The notes under the pieces are model-generated. The model did not search any database. It saw only the letters and a program-made list of their open reading frames with translations, and was not told the DNA's origin. Shown one piece after another: positions 7,917 to 14,782 of a DNA stretch of 48,745 nt; positions within the stretch are counted from its first letter, which is position 1; each line of letters starts with the position of its first letter. A program made the position numbers and the translations under genes. The DNA is from Bacteroidales bacterium UBA4116 (GTDB lineage: Bacteria; Bacteroidota; Bacteroidia; Bacteroidales; Tannerellaceae), in the NCBI GenBank assembly GCA_002381645.1, contig DFXE01000017.1, forward strand, positions 1 to 48,745, in the 5' to 3' direction.

Positions 7917-8053
7917 AAAACAAGTGCCGTAGAAGAGAGTTACTTCGCATATCACGCCCATGTCGCGGGTTCGAGCCCCGCCATTTCGTGAGGGATGTAG
8001 CTCAGTTGGTAGAGCAGGAAACAGTCTCTTTTCGTTTGTTGCCTTGTTTTTTT
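7917..8053 (+). ncRNA. Y RNA 3 with a full circularly permuted tRNA mimic
   Basis: The closing stem AAAACAAG (7917-7924) pairs with CTTGTTTT (8043-8050), followed by more T. The Ro-binding module has TGCCGTAG, then GAAGAGAG pairing with CTCTTTTC, and TTACTTCG opposite CGTTTGTTGC. The tRNA mimic is permuted as in Y RNA 2. The T-arm is GCGGG 7965-7969 with CCCGC 7977-7981, loop TTCGAGC. Acceptor strands CATTTC (7982-7987) and GGGATG (7992-7997) are capped by GTGA, a GNRA tetraloop, where Y RNA 2 has TTCG. The D-arm is GCTC 8000-8003 with GAGC 8012-8015, loop AGTTGGTA. Confidence 0.92.
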
Positions 8054-8059
8054 GAAATA

Positions 8060-8194
8060 CAGCAAGTGTCGTAAGTGAGAGTTACTTCGGTAGAGCGGAT
8101 ATTCGAAAGAATATCAGTTATGAGTTCAAGTCTCATTATCCTTCGGGATGTAGCTCAATAAAACAGTCTCTTACTGTCTGTTACCTTGCTTTTC
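8060..8194 (+). ncRNA. Y RNA 4, tRNA mimic opened in the D-loop
   Basis: The closing stem is AGCAAG (8061-8066) with CTTGCT (8185-8190). The Ro-binding module has TGTCGTAA, GTGAGAG pairing with CTCTTAC, and TTACTTCG. The tRNA mimic is cut inside the D-loop: GAGC (8093-8096) comes first and its partner GCTC (8153-8156) comes last. Between them is a 7-bp hairpin GATATTC-GAAA-GAATATC (8098-8115) where the anticodon arm should be. Next come the T-arm (ATGAG 8120-8124, CTCAT 8132-8136, loop TTCAAGT) and an acceptor stem capped by TTCG (8142-8145). The order is that of a whole tRNA joined end to end and reopened in the D-loop. Confidence 0.85.
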
Positions 8195-8203
8195 CAAATA
8201 ACA

Positions 8204-8340
8204 TAACAGAATGTCGTAGAAAAGGGTTACTTCGACTCAACTTAGGGGAGGAATAGCGAAGTCGTAAAATCGGCAAGGCTATCCGGTTCGACTCCGGCGA
8301 TGTCAAGCCCCGTTTCTCTTTTCGCTTGTTACTTCTGTTT
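8204..8340 (+). ncRNA. Y RNA 5 with a divergent tRNA-like domain
   Basis: The closing stem is AACAGAA (8205-8211) with TTCTGTT (8333-8339). The Ro-binding module is TGTCGTAG, GAAAAGGG pairing with CTCTTTTC, TTACTTCG, and CGCTTGTTAC on the 3' side. The outer domain differs from the other copies: GGGG (8245-8248) pairs with CCCC (8308-8311). They enclose an ATAGC/GCTAT hairpin (8253-8257, 8278-8282) and a T-arm (CCGG 8283-8286, loop TTCGACT, CCGG 8294-8297). The arms are in D-then-T order, so this copy does not seem permuted. The Ro module is secure; the outer fold is less so. Confidence 0.8.
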
Positions 8341-8347
8341 CTTAACA

Positions 8348-8440
8348 TAACGAATGCCGTAGGAGAGAGTTACTTCGTTCAAGTGGCCACCGCAGGTTCG
8401 AATCCTGCACGATCTTTCTCCGTTTGTTGCTTCGTTTTTT
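8348..8440 (+). ncRNA. Y RNA 6, short form with only a T-arm
   Basis: AACGAA (8349-8354) pairs with TTCGTT (8431-8436), followed by a T-run. The Ro-binding module is TGCCGTAG, GGAGAGAG pairing with CTTTCTCC, TTACTTCG, and CGTTTGTTGC. The outer part keeps a perfect T-arm (GCAGG 8392-8396, loop TTCGAAT, CCTGC 8404-8408) but has no D-arm and no acceptor helix. It ends 18 bases before the rtcB start codon, so array and rtcB are probably one transcript, with the stem plus T-run giving partial termination. Confidence 0.85.
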
Positions 8441-8458
8441 ATTAAAAAAAGAATTAAT

Positions 8459-9769
8459 ATGATAGAATTAAAAGGAAAATACAATCAGGACTGTAAGATC
8501 TTCTTAGACGAGATTGAAGAAGGAGCGATCGAATTGGTTCAGAACATTCTAAATAATGAAATATCTGAAGGTGTACAAGTGCGTATCATGCCCGATACCC
8601 ATGTAGGTAAAGGTATTGTTATAGGTTTTACCATGCCGATGACAACAATGGTTAATCCCAACTATATCGGGGTGGATATAGGTTGTTCGGTTACTACCCA
8701 TAAATTAAACAAACGTATTGAAACTGATAACTTACCAACTCTCGATCATGCTATCAGACGTTCTGTACCTATGGGGATGAACATCCGCAAAGAAAAGAAT
8801 TACGATAATTGGTGGGTAGAATCGTATTTCGAAGCTGTAAATAAAAACCTTACCGCATTCCAAAAAGAATGGACAAAGCGTTCTAATGAGGAGAAAACTC
8901 TGATAACAGTTGATAAAGAGTATATTGTCCAACTATGTAATAAGATAGGGATTAAAGAAGATACTTTTTATTATTCCATTGGTACTTTAGGCGGTGGAAA
9001 CCATTTCATCGAGGTAGGAGAATCGACAAACGATGGTTCGCATTACCTGACCATACATTCCGGCTCGCGAAACTTCGGTTTGAAGATTTGTAACTATCAT
9101 GCAAAGAAAATGCTTGCCCAAAGAGGATTAACACAGGAATACTTTGACGAATTCAAGCAAATAACTAAAACTACGCAACCAACATCTGATATTCCGCAAA
9201 AACTGGAAGAATTAGCAAAAAGATATAAGGTGGATAAGAAAGAGTATATGCTTGAAGGAGAGGATATGTACGCATACCTTGTGGATATGGTGATCGCTCA
9301 GACCTATGCCCAATTCAATCATAAAGTTATGTCGCAAGCTATTTTTAAAGACTTGGGTGAAGAGTTTCATTCGGTGGATTCGGTATATTCTATGCATAAT
9401 TTCATAGATACTACCGACTGGATAATCCGAAAAGGTGCCATCCGTTCATACAAAGGAGAAAAAATGGTAATACCATTCAATATGCGTGACGGGATACTGA
9501 TCTGTGAAGGGAAAAGCAATCCGGATTGGAACTATTCTGCCCCTCACGGTGCGGGACGTGTTTTGGCTCGAAATAAGGCTCTAAAAACGCTGGATATGGA
9601 AGAGTTCAAAAAAGAAATGGATGGTATTTATTCTACATCGGTTTGTAAATCTACGCTTGACGAATCACCAATGGCATACAAGGACAAAGATTTAATTATT
9701 GAAGCTATAAAAGATACAGCAATTATTCTCGATACTGTAAAACCGGTATTGAATATTAAGGCGAAATAA
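8459..9769 (+). CDS. rtcB: RNA ligase RtcB (3'-phosphate/5'-OH joining)
   Basis: A 436-residue protein, a usual size for bacterial RtcB. It seals RNA ends with a 2',3'-cyclic phosphate or 3'-phosphate to 5'-OH ends, using GTP and Mn. All key motifs are seen: D46 (DTHVGKG), D73 and the metal ligand C76 (GVDIGCS), H182 (GTLGGGNH), HSGSR near residues 200-204, and the guanylylated histidine H363 (APHGAGR). No RtcA cyclase gene is present. The gene follows Y RNA 6 directly and is probably expressed with the second Y RNA array. Confidence 0.97.
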   Translation: MIELKGKYNQDCKIFLDEIEEGAIELVQNILNNEISEGVQVRIMPDTHVGKGIVIGFTMPMTTMVNPNYIGVDIGCSVTTHKLNKRIETDNLPTLDHAIRRSVPMGMNIRKEKNYDNWWVESYFEAVNKNLTAFQKEWTKRSNEEKTLITVDKEYIVQLCNKIGIKEDTFYYSIGTLGGGNHFIEVGESTNDGSHYLTIHSGSRNFGLKICNYHAKKMLAQRGLTQEYFDEFKQITKTTQPTSDIPQKLEELAKRYKVDKKEYMLEGEDMYAYLVDMVIAQTYAQFNHKVMSQAIFKDLGEEFHSVDSVYSMHNFIDTTDWIIRKGAIRSYKGEKMVIPFNMRDGILICEGKSNPDWNYSAPHGAGRVLARNKALKTLDMEEFKKEMDGIYSTSVCKSTLDESPMAYKDKDLIIEAIKDTAIILDTVKPVLNIKAK

Positions 9770-9779
9770 TATCGAGTTA

Positions 9780-10295
9780 CTATTGTTTATGTTCCTCTAC
9801 AGCCTTTTGGATATTCCGGTAAAGCAGATTATAATTTTCTTCTTTCTTTTTCAGCTTCTCCCGGAATTTAACCAGTTCTTCATCGGTATTCTCATCGAAG
9901 AACAGGTTATTTTGCCTTTGCCAGACAAGATACTCCTGTTCCCGTTTTTTGGCAATGGTTATTTGTGCTTTGGATGCCGCCAAGCTGGATAAACAGGAAT
10001 TAAAATCGGTTCTCAATCCGGTTCGTTTGTCATAATAGGAATGGTAAAGCTGAACGGTTTCCCGTGGGTGCAGGCATTGGCATCGTGCCTGCCGCCAACG
10101 AACTACCCAGCGGTACTTTTCGTATAATTCCCGGGGGAGGTCATACCGGTAAAGGACTACACAGCGGTAGTCCTTTGTCTGGTATTCGATGGATAGAACC
10201 ACCCATTTCTCTATGCCGAGTTCCCTTTCGGCTTTAGCTATTGCTTTGGCTTCTTCCATCCAATCACTCATATCTTCTTGCTTCTGCTTTTTCAT
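9780..10295 (-). CDS. Hypothetical protein with coiled-coil C-terminus
   Basis: A 171-residue, charged, apparently cytoplasmic protein that I do not recognise by family. It has a basic, aromatic-rich middle (ELYEKYRWVVRWRQARCQC) and a C-terminal half rich in Lys, Glu and Gln (about residues 110-171) that looks like a coiled coil. It converges on rtcB with an 11-base gap and lies just downstream of the M20/M42-like peptidase gene on the same strand, so it belongs to the ICE's minus-strand operon rather than to the RNA-repair island. Confidence 0.55.
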   Translation of the reverse strand: MKKQKQEDMSDWMEEAKAIAKAERELGIEKWVVLSIEYQTKDYRCVVLYRYDLPRELYEKYRWVVRWRQARCQCLHPRETVQLYHSYYDKRTGLRTDFNSCLSSLAASKAQITIAKKREQEYLVWQRQNNLFFDENTDEELVKFREKLKKKEENYNLLYRNIQKAVEEHKQ

Positions 10296-10321
10296 GTCAG
10301 TATTTTACTACTTATTATATA

Positions 10322-11347
10322 TTATCCCATAATTTCCCTGTATGCCGTTTCATAATCCTGCCTTTCGGCTTCCGGAAATCTGTCTTTATAAATATCCATC
10401 AGATCATCAACCGTCAATGAACTATCAAAAGCCAACCGGTTTGACATGACATTTAAGAGACTGTTATAATCCCTTTGTCTGGATGGTTTATTTTTAAAAT
10501 GCCTGCGGCTTTGGGGAATTATTGTTTCATCATCCTCAAAATCATATGAATTTCCAAAACCGTATGGATAATGAATACCATATCTGCCGAACCATCTTCT
10601 ATAAGGCTCATAATGGTGTTCATAACGGTCGGTACAAGTTTCAATAATGTGTTTTACCAGCTGATGGCATTTATTCAGGTCGGCTATTTTCGTGTATTCT
10701 TCATTGGTGTGCGGATTGTAGTATCCGCACGAAATATTAACACATGAGACTTCCAGTCCGCGTTGTTTTAAAATGGCGACATCGGTCTGTAACCCGTGAT
10801 TGACTTTGTAGCCATGTGCAGGCAGGTTGATGTCTTTTATGAAATCTTTCGAGCATAGTTCCATTCCGGAAATGGAGGTGATAAAGTCGTTGTTTCCTTT
10901 GCGGTCGCATTGTAATACATAGCGGCAATCGTCAAAGAAAGCCATATTGGCGCGGTTACTGCCTATACAGCCTTCTTCTTCGCCCATGAAAAAGGCACAT
11001 TTCATATATTCGTATTCTTCCAGGCATTTCAGGCATATCCAGATACCGTTTTTATCATCGGCTCCGATACCGACAAACTGTTTCTTCTGCATATTGAAGC
11101 CCAATATCACAGCATCCCGGAAGTTAACAACTTCATATCCTTTGGCTCTTTTGGGGTGAACTTCATCCGTATGTGCTACCACACACGGATAAGTTTCTGC
11201 ATTGCCTTTGGTGGCATAGATATTACCATGCCTGTCTACTTCATAGGGTACAGACATTTCTTCGAACTTGCGGGTAATAAAGCGGATCATTTCTTTTTCC
11301 TTCCTCGATGGGGAGGATATTTTATATAAATCAAGTAATAGTTGCAT
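10322..11347 (-). CDS. M20/M42-like metallopeptidase
   Basis: A 341-residue protein with the two-metal site of the M20/M28/M42 clan: H59-x-D61 (AHTDEVH), D97/D98 (GIGADDKNG), the Glu pair near 123-125 (GEEEGCIGS), D148 (QCDRKG) and a late His in YYNPHTNEE. These fit an aminopeptidase or carboxypeptidase acting on small peptides in the cytoplasm; there is no signal peptide. The last ~90 residues, with tyrosines and acidic stretches, go beyond the catalytic core. Its benefit to the element is unknown. Confidence 0.75.
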   Translation of the reverse strand: MQLLLDLYKISSPSRKEKEMIRFITRKFEEMSVPYEVDRHGNIYATKGNAETYPCVVAHTDEVHPKRAKGYEVVNFRDAVILGFNMQKKQFVGIGADDKNGIWICLKCLEEYEYMKCAFFMGEEEGCIGSNRANMAFFDDCRYVLQCDRKGNNDFITSISGMELCSKDFIKDINLPAHGYKVNHGLQTDVAILKQRGLEVSCVNISCGYYNPHTNEEYTKIADLNKCHQLVKHIIETCTDRYEHHYEPYRRWFGRYGIHYPYGFGNSYDFEDDETIIPQSRRHFKNKPSRQRDYNSLLNVMSNRLAFDSSLTVDDLMDIYKDRFPEAERQDYETAYREIMG

Positions 11348-11392
11348 GAGGATTGTTTTTAAAGGTTGATAAACATTGTATAGAGAAGAAAA

Positions 11393-12619
11393 TTAAAACA
11401 GCCGTTCGAGTTTGAGATATAGTCTGAAATTGGCTATGGGACGACCTTTCTTGAAAAGTACGGAAGGGTATAATTTTCCATTGTAATCGACAGCTTTACC
11501 TTCGATGGCATAACCGAAAGGAGTATCTACATATATGCTCTTTTGGCAGGGTTTGCACAAGGGGGCTGTATCGTCATTATGTGTATTGCCGCAAAGAGGG
11601 CAGAAGTAGGTATTACGGCTGGCTTTACCGTAAGTTCCGCGGCAGGTTCCGAGTTGATTTTCCTTATAAAAGTTGGATAGTTCAACGGAAGATTTATCTA
11701 TAATATGAATTTCACTGAATGTATCCAGATAGGGTGCACCTTTCTTGTGCCATTTGGATGCGGGAACCCGGATGACCAGTTTCAGGTCTTCCAACACCGT
11801 CAATGTAGAAATACCGAACTTTTCAATCGGGTTTAGCGCGATGAAAGAACAGGCATGCTCATAGTCGTTTACTTTCTTCCTGAGTTGTATACCGATCTTG
11901 CGCGCATACTCATACATATTTTGCAGGATAAATGTATGGGTGAAATAAACCCTGTCCATAACAGAAATGGTTTCTTCTTCCTCATCTTTTGTCCACACGG
12001 CTTTGGGCCATACAATAGAACGTGCCAGGATATTATTGGCTGAATCTTTGGCTACCAAAATCTTTGCTCCGGCAAAATTATGATAGAAGTCGGCAGCGTT
12101 GCGGGCTACGTCTTCACTGCGCATACAGGAGTTATGGAGTGTTGTTTCTCCGTATTTTACAATGGGCGAATAATTTTCTCCTTTGTAGGCTTCGATAATA
12201 TCATTCATCTTATCGTAGAGCTTGATAGTTACCTTACTGTCCAGACAGATGGCACTGTTGAAGAAATCCATTTCTTTGGATGTGTAATCGGGCAGATTCT
12301 TAAAGTACCCGACAAATGTGGAAGGATCGACTTCCGTCCGGTTCTCGGGAAACCACGGAGCCTGCGGATTCAGCCTGTCGGGGAAATTCTTGTTGGTAAT
12401 GTCTTTGGTACATGCCGTAAATACGATTTTTACCGATGCGTAATTATCATAAGTTGTTTTCTTTCTCTTGGTGGAGAAATAGTTTGCCGACCCGCGTATC
12501 ACTTCGGATACGTCTTTGCCTGATTTCAACTCTGCCAGAACAGCGGATGCAATCACACTGCCGTTTTCTGCGGCATGGTTTAAACGTGATTTCAATTCAT
12601 CACTGAAAATAGTTTTCAT
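11393..12619 (-). CDS. Zinc-ribbon protein of unknown function
   Basis: A protein of about 408 residues. Near the C-terminus it has paired cysteines, CPLCGNTHNDDTAPLCKPC, that should bind zinc. The middle contains ETTLHNSCMRSED, vaguely like the LHxCV motif of PcfJ-type element proteins, but I would not name it on that basis. ATG 12619 is preferred over ATG 12646, because the earlier one abuts a hairpin and because the A-rich stretch before 12619 resembles the start region of the ArdA gene. A structured leader (12682-12820), shared with the ArdA gene, lies upstream and suggests RNA-level control. Confidence 0.6.
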   Translation of the reverse strand: MKTIFSDELKSRLNHAAENGSVIASAVLAELKSGKDVSEVIRGSANYFSTKRKKTTYDNYASVKIVFTACTKDITNKNFPDRLNPQAPWFPENRTEVDPSTFVGYFKNLPDYTSKEMDFFNSAICLDSKVTIKLYDKMNDIIEAYKGENYSPIVKYGETTLHNSCMRSEDVARNAADFYHNFAGAKILVAKDSANNILARSIVWPKAVWTKDEEEETISVMDRVYFTHTFILQNMYEYARKIGIQLRKKVNDYEHACSFIALNPIEKFGISTLTVLEDLKLVIRVPASKWHKKGAPYLDTFSEIHIIDKSSVELSNFYKENQLGTCRGTYGKASRNTYFCPLCGNTHNDDTAPLCKPCQKSIYVDTPFGYAIEGKAVDYNGKLYPSVLFKKGRPIANFRLYLKLERLF

Positions 12620-12681
12620 AATGGTTACTGTTTTTTGATTTGACATAGCCCCGCACCAACATGATGCCGGGCTTTCTTTCC

Positions 12682-12820
12682 TTTCAGGCTCTCCAAAGGT
12701 CCATGTTTAGCCACGGCAAGGTTTTGGCGGAAAAATACCGCAGCCAACGGCGAGGATGATTTTTACGCAAACCGGAACGGCTTGACCTTGACGGGGCGTT
12801 AAGAACATGGGGTTACCTTT
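12682..12820 (-). promoter_or_regulatory. Structured RNA leader, copy 1
   Basis: Three helices can be drawn. The outer one joins 12701-12707 to 12804-12810 (CCATGTT with AACATGG), the next joins 12717-12722 to 12785-12790 (CAAGGT with ACCTTG), and a hairpin GCGG-AAAAATA-CCGC sits at 12727-12741. The same three helices occur at 14575-14682 with different bases in the outer stem, so pairing is conserved. Both copies precede minus-strand genes and contain GAGAGCCTG (on the minus strand). It is probably a cis-acting leader. This also accounts for most of the 341-base gap here. Confidence 0.65.
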
Positions 12821-12887
12821 GCCTGAAGGAAAAGAAAGCTTCCGGTATTATTTTTTATTTTCAGTGATGATTGTTATAGTTGAAATT

Positions 12888-12919
12888 GAAAAAGGGCACC
12901 CGGTTTGTCGGATACCCTT
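12888..12919 (-). terminator. Terminator of the methylase-like gene
   Basis: AAGGG (12892-12896) pairs with CCCTT (12915-12919), with an inner CCG/CGG stem. On the minus strand the hairpin is followed by CCCTTTTTC, giving the T-run. It lies downstream of the gene at 12961-13623, so the next gene on the left has its own leader and promoter. Confidence 0.6.
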
Positions 12920-12960
12920 ATGTGTTGAATGGATTTAATTGATAGGATAACCTACCTGTT

Positions 12961-13623
12961 TTATCTTTTTAGATATTCTTCCCGGTTTATTTGTCTTACG
13001 GTAGGCACACCAGTCAGGTTCAGCGTTTCGTTAATCTTCCAGCCACCACTGAAACTATCCGGTAACAGGCTATTGTGCCAGATTATTTCACCTACGCAGC
13101 CATGAATGAGGAAATTCACGACAGACATCAGGCAACAACTATAGGCTTTGTCTTCGCCTACAAGATAGTTACCGGGGTTATGGACATGGTAAGCTAATAA
13201 CAACCGTCCGCTGCCACAAGTGGGATCGCATATTTTCTGACCGGTAGTCTTTTTGCCTTGCAGGGTCATAACCATTAATTCGCAAATGGATACCGGGGTG
13301 AAGAACTGTCCGGTATTCTGTTGATGATACCGTGAAGTAAAGGTCATGTAGAGATCGCCGAACGGGTCGAACCATTCTTTGGTTTTAAGCTGCTTGTCCA
13401 TTATCTGAATCCATTCGCACAGCATATCCCAGAAAACCCGGGTTTGTTCCTTTTTGTACCGCCATGTTTTAAGGGGAGGAGCCAGAGGTGAAAATCCATG
13501 TATGATATAGACAAGCAGGTCGTCCAAAACATCTTTTGGGTTCAGACCGTTGCGGTATGAAAAGTCATTTATCATCTTTTCGAGTGATCGCACTTCCTGT
13601 GGTGCTTCGTATTTCTTGCTCAT
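12961..13623 (-). CDS. N-6 DNA methylase-like protein lacking the catalytic NPPY motif
   Basis: A 220-residue protein of the HsdM-type class. Residues 99-115 hold the typical entry QNTGQFFTPVSICELM, and residues 133-139 the SAM-binding loop DPTCGSG, with an acidic residue at GEDKA (156-160). The expected motif IV (N/D-P-P-F/Y) is not present; the region after GEDKA reads IWHNSLLPDSFSGGW. As I recall, similar short methylase-like proteins in Bacteroidetes ICEs have the same end, so this may be the family's normal form and not a truncation. It may bind SAM or DNA without methylating. Confidence 0.7.
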   Translation of the reverse strand: MSKKYEAPQEVRSLEKMINDFSYRNGLNPKDVLDDLLVYIIHGFSPLAPPLKTWRYKKEQTRVFWDMLCEWIQIMDKQLKTKEWFDPFGDLYMTFTSRYHQQNTGQFFTPVSICELMVMTLQGKKTTGQKICDPTCGSGRLLLAYHVHNPGNYLVGEDKAYSCCLMSVVNFLIHGCVGEIIWHNSLLPDSFSGGWKINETLNLTGVPTVRQINREEYLKR

Positions 13624-13643
13624 AATCTTGCAGGGTATAAATG

Positions 13644-13669
13644 AAAAAAGAGCAGCCTTGCGGCCACTC
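13644..13669 (-). terminator. Intrinsic terminator of the small gene 13703-14008
   Basis: GAGCAGCC (13650-13657) and GGCCACTC (13662-13669) pair around TTGC. Read on the minus strand this is an 8-bp stem with a GCAA tetraloop followed by a run of six T. It separates the small hypothetical gene from the methylase-like gene. Confidence 0.75.
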
Positions 13670-13702
13670 TTTCTGGTGATTTTGTTAATTATATCTTATA
13701 CT

Positions 13703-14008
13703 TTAGTGAGTTGTTATTTCTGATCTTTTCCTGTCCTGACAGACAAAGGTTACGAACTGTAATTCCAATAGTTTATGTTCAAAACACATATCCGAGCCAT
13801 ATCCTACTCTCTGCCACAGGCTGAAAGTATAATCGGCAAAGGACCACATATAATGTGCCGATAAGTTACTGCACTGGTCTTTTTGTAATAATCGGGTATT
13901 AAATTCCATGATATTCCCGGATGAGATCAATAAATTCAGAATGTCTACAAAAGCAATCATTGCTTCCTGACTAGTTGGATATACAATTCCTAAAAATTCT
14001 ATTTTCAT
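13703..14008 (-). CDS. Small hypothetical protein
   Basis: A 101-residue protein with no family that I can name. It has an aromatic-rich middle (HYMWSFADYTFSLWQRVGYG) and no signal peptide. It starts 11 bases after the end of the ArdA-like gene on the same strand, so the two are probably co-expressed, and it ends before an intrinsic terminator. Small acidic or aromatic proteins next to ArdA are common in ICEs, but there is no direct evidence of function. Confidence 0.5.
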   Translation of the reverse strand: MKIEFLGIVYPTSQEAMIAFVDILNLLISSGNIMEFNTRLLQKDQCSNLSAHYMWSFADYTFSLWQRVGYGSDMCFEHKLLELQFVTFVCQDRKRSEITTH

Positions 14009-14019
14009 AGTGTAGGTTT

Positions 14020-14511
14020 TTAATCATAGTTATCATCAAAAACTTCTACGCAATACCTTTCGGTGTTACAACTCGTACCTACAGGATTCTGATAGGAATA
14101 CGTATCTACGGGAATATCCGGTTCTTCATATTCAAACTCAGGATAAGACGTATGTATTTCCTGAAAATGGGCAACTAACTGGTGCGGATCATCATCGGCT
14201 ATATTATGCCCGTGATATTCGCACCATTTTAGGAAATAGTCTATTTCCTCTTCATCAATCCGTTCAACCGCATCCCTGAATTCAAAGAAATTGGGTGAAA
14301 ACCATTGTTCGTTGATTAGTGCATCGGGTATATTCTCCCATGCAGGATACCTGAACAAGGGGTTACATTCTTCGGGAAAATACAAACAACAGGCATTGTA
14401 AAATTCTCCCGCATCTCCATATTCTGCCAGATGGAACCAGTCTCCTTTACCGGAAGCCTGTTCGATCTGCTGCTGTGTAGTTACTACTACTTCTGCTTCG
14501 GATAGTTTCAT
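14020..14511 (-). CDS. ardA: ArdA-like antirestriction protein
   Basis: A 163-residue, very acidic protein. GEFYNACCLYFPEE, PAWENIPDALINEQW, NFFEFRDAV and FLKWCEYHGHNI follow the pattern of Bacteroidetes ArdA proteins, which mimic DNA and block type I restriction enzymes when an element enters a new cell. ATG 14511 is chosen because the longer frame begins only at a TTG within the leader sequence. The structured leader upstream (14560-14700) would allow expression control, which suits a gene needed at the time of transfer. Confidence 0.7.
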   Translation of the reverse strand: MKLSEAEVVVTTQQQIEQASGKGDWFHLAEYGDAGEFYNACCLYFPEECNPLFRYPAWENIPDALINEQWFSPNFFEFRDAVERIDEEEIDYFLKWCEYHGHNIADDDPHQLVAHFQEIHTSYPEFEYEEPDIPVDTYSYQNPVGTSCNTERYCVEVFDDNYD

Positions 14512-14559
14512 GATTTTTACTTTTGAGTTAATATTAGCGTGGAAATGTTTCAGTCCACA

Positions 14560-14700
14560 GGCTCTCAAAAGTGAGTGTTCCGGCGGTGCAAGGTTTTTCG
14601 GAAAAATACCGGAGTGCAGCGAGGATGATTTTTCCAGAAAATCGCTTTAGCGGCTCCGACCTTGCTCCGGCGATAAGAACACGTAACTACCTTTGCCGGG
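14560..14700 (-). promoter_or_regulatory. Structured RNA leader, copy 2
   Basis: The outer helix joins GTGTTC (14575-14580) to GAACAC (14677-14682), the next joins GCAAGGT (14588-14594) to ACCTTGC (14659-14665), and a hairpin TCGG-AAAAATA-CCGG lies at 14598-14612. Compared with the copy at 12682-12820 the outer stem has changed bases on both strands, while the AAAAATA loop and the GAGGATGATTTTT stretch are the same. It precedes the ArdA-like gene. Confidence 0.65.
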
Positions 14701-14782
14701 GGGCTGGAAGATTCAGGAAAAATCACAGGAATAGAAGTAATCTAAATTGGTAATAGCATTATAATCAGGCAACTTATCTATT

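Noticed and set aside
5697..8408. T-loop and D-loop sequences as ordinary tRNA genes
   Set aside because: The arms are in permuted order or lack an anticodon arm, and each lies inside a Y RNA closing stem, so they are tRNA mimics and not translation tRNAs.
14571..14753. Small plus-strand ORF
   Set aside because: It lies within the structured leader that has a homologous copy at 12682-12820; codons are not protein-like.
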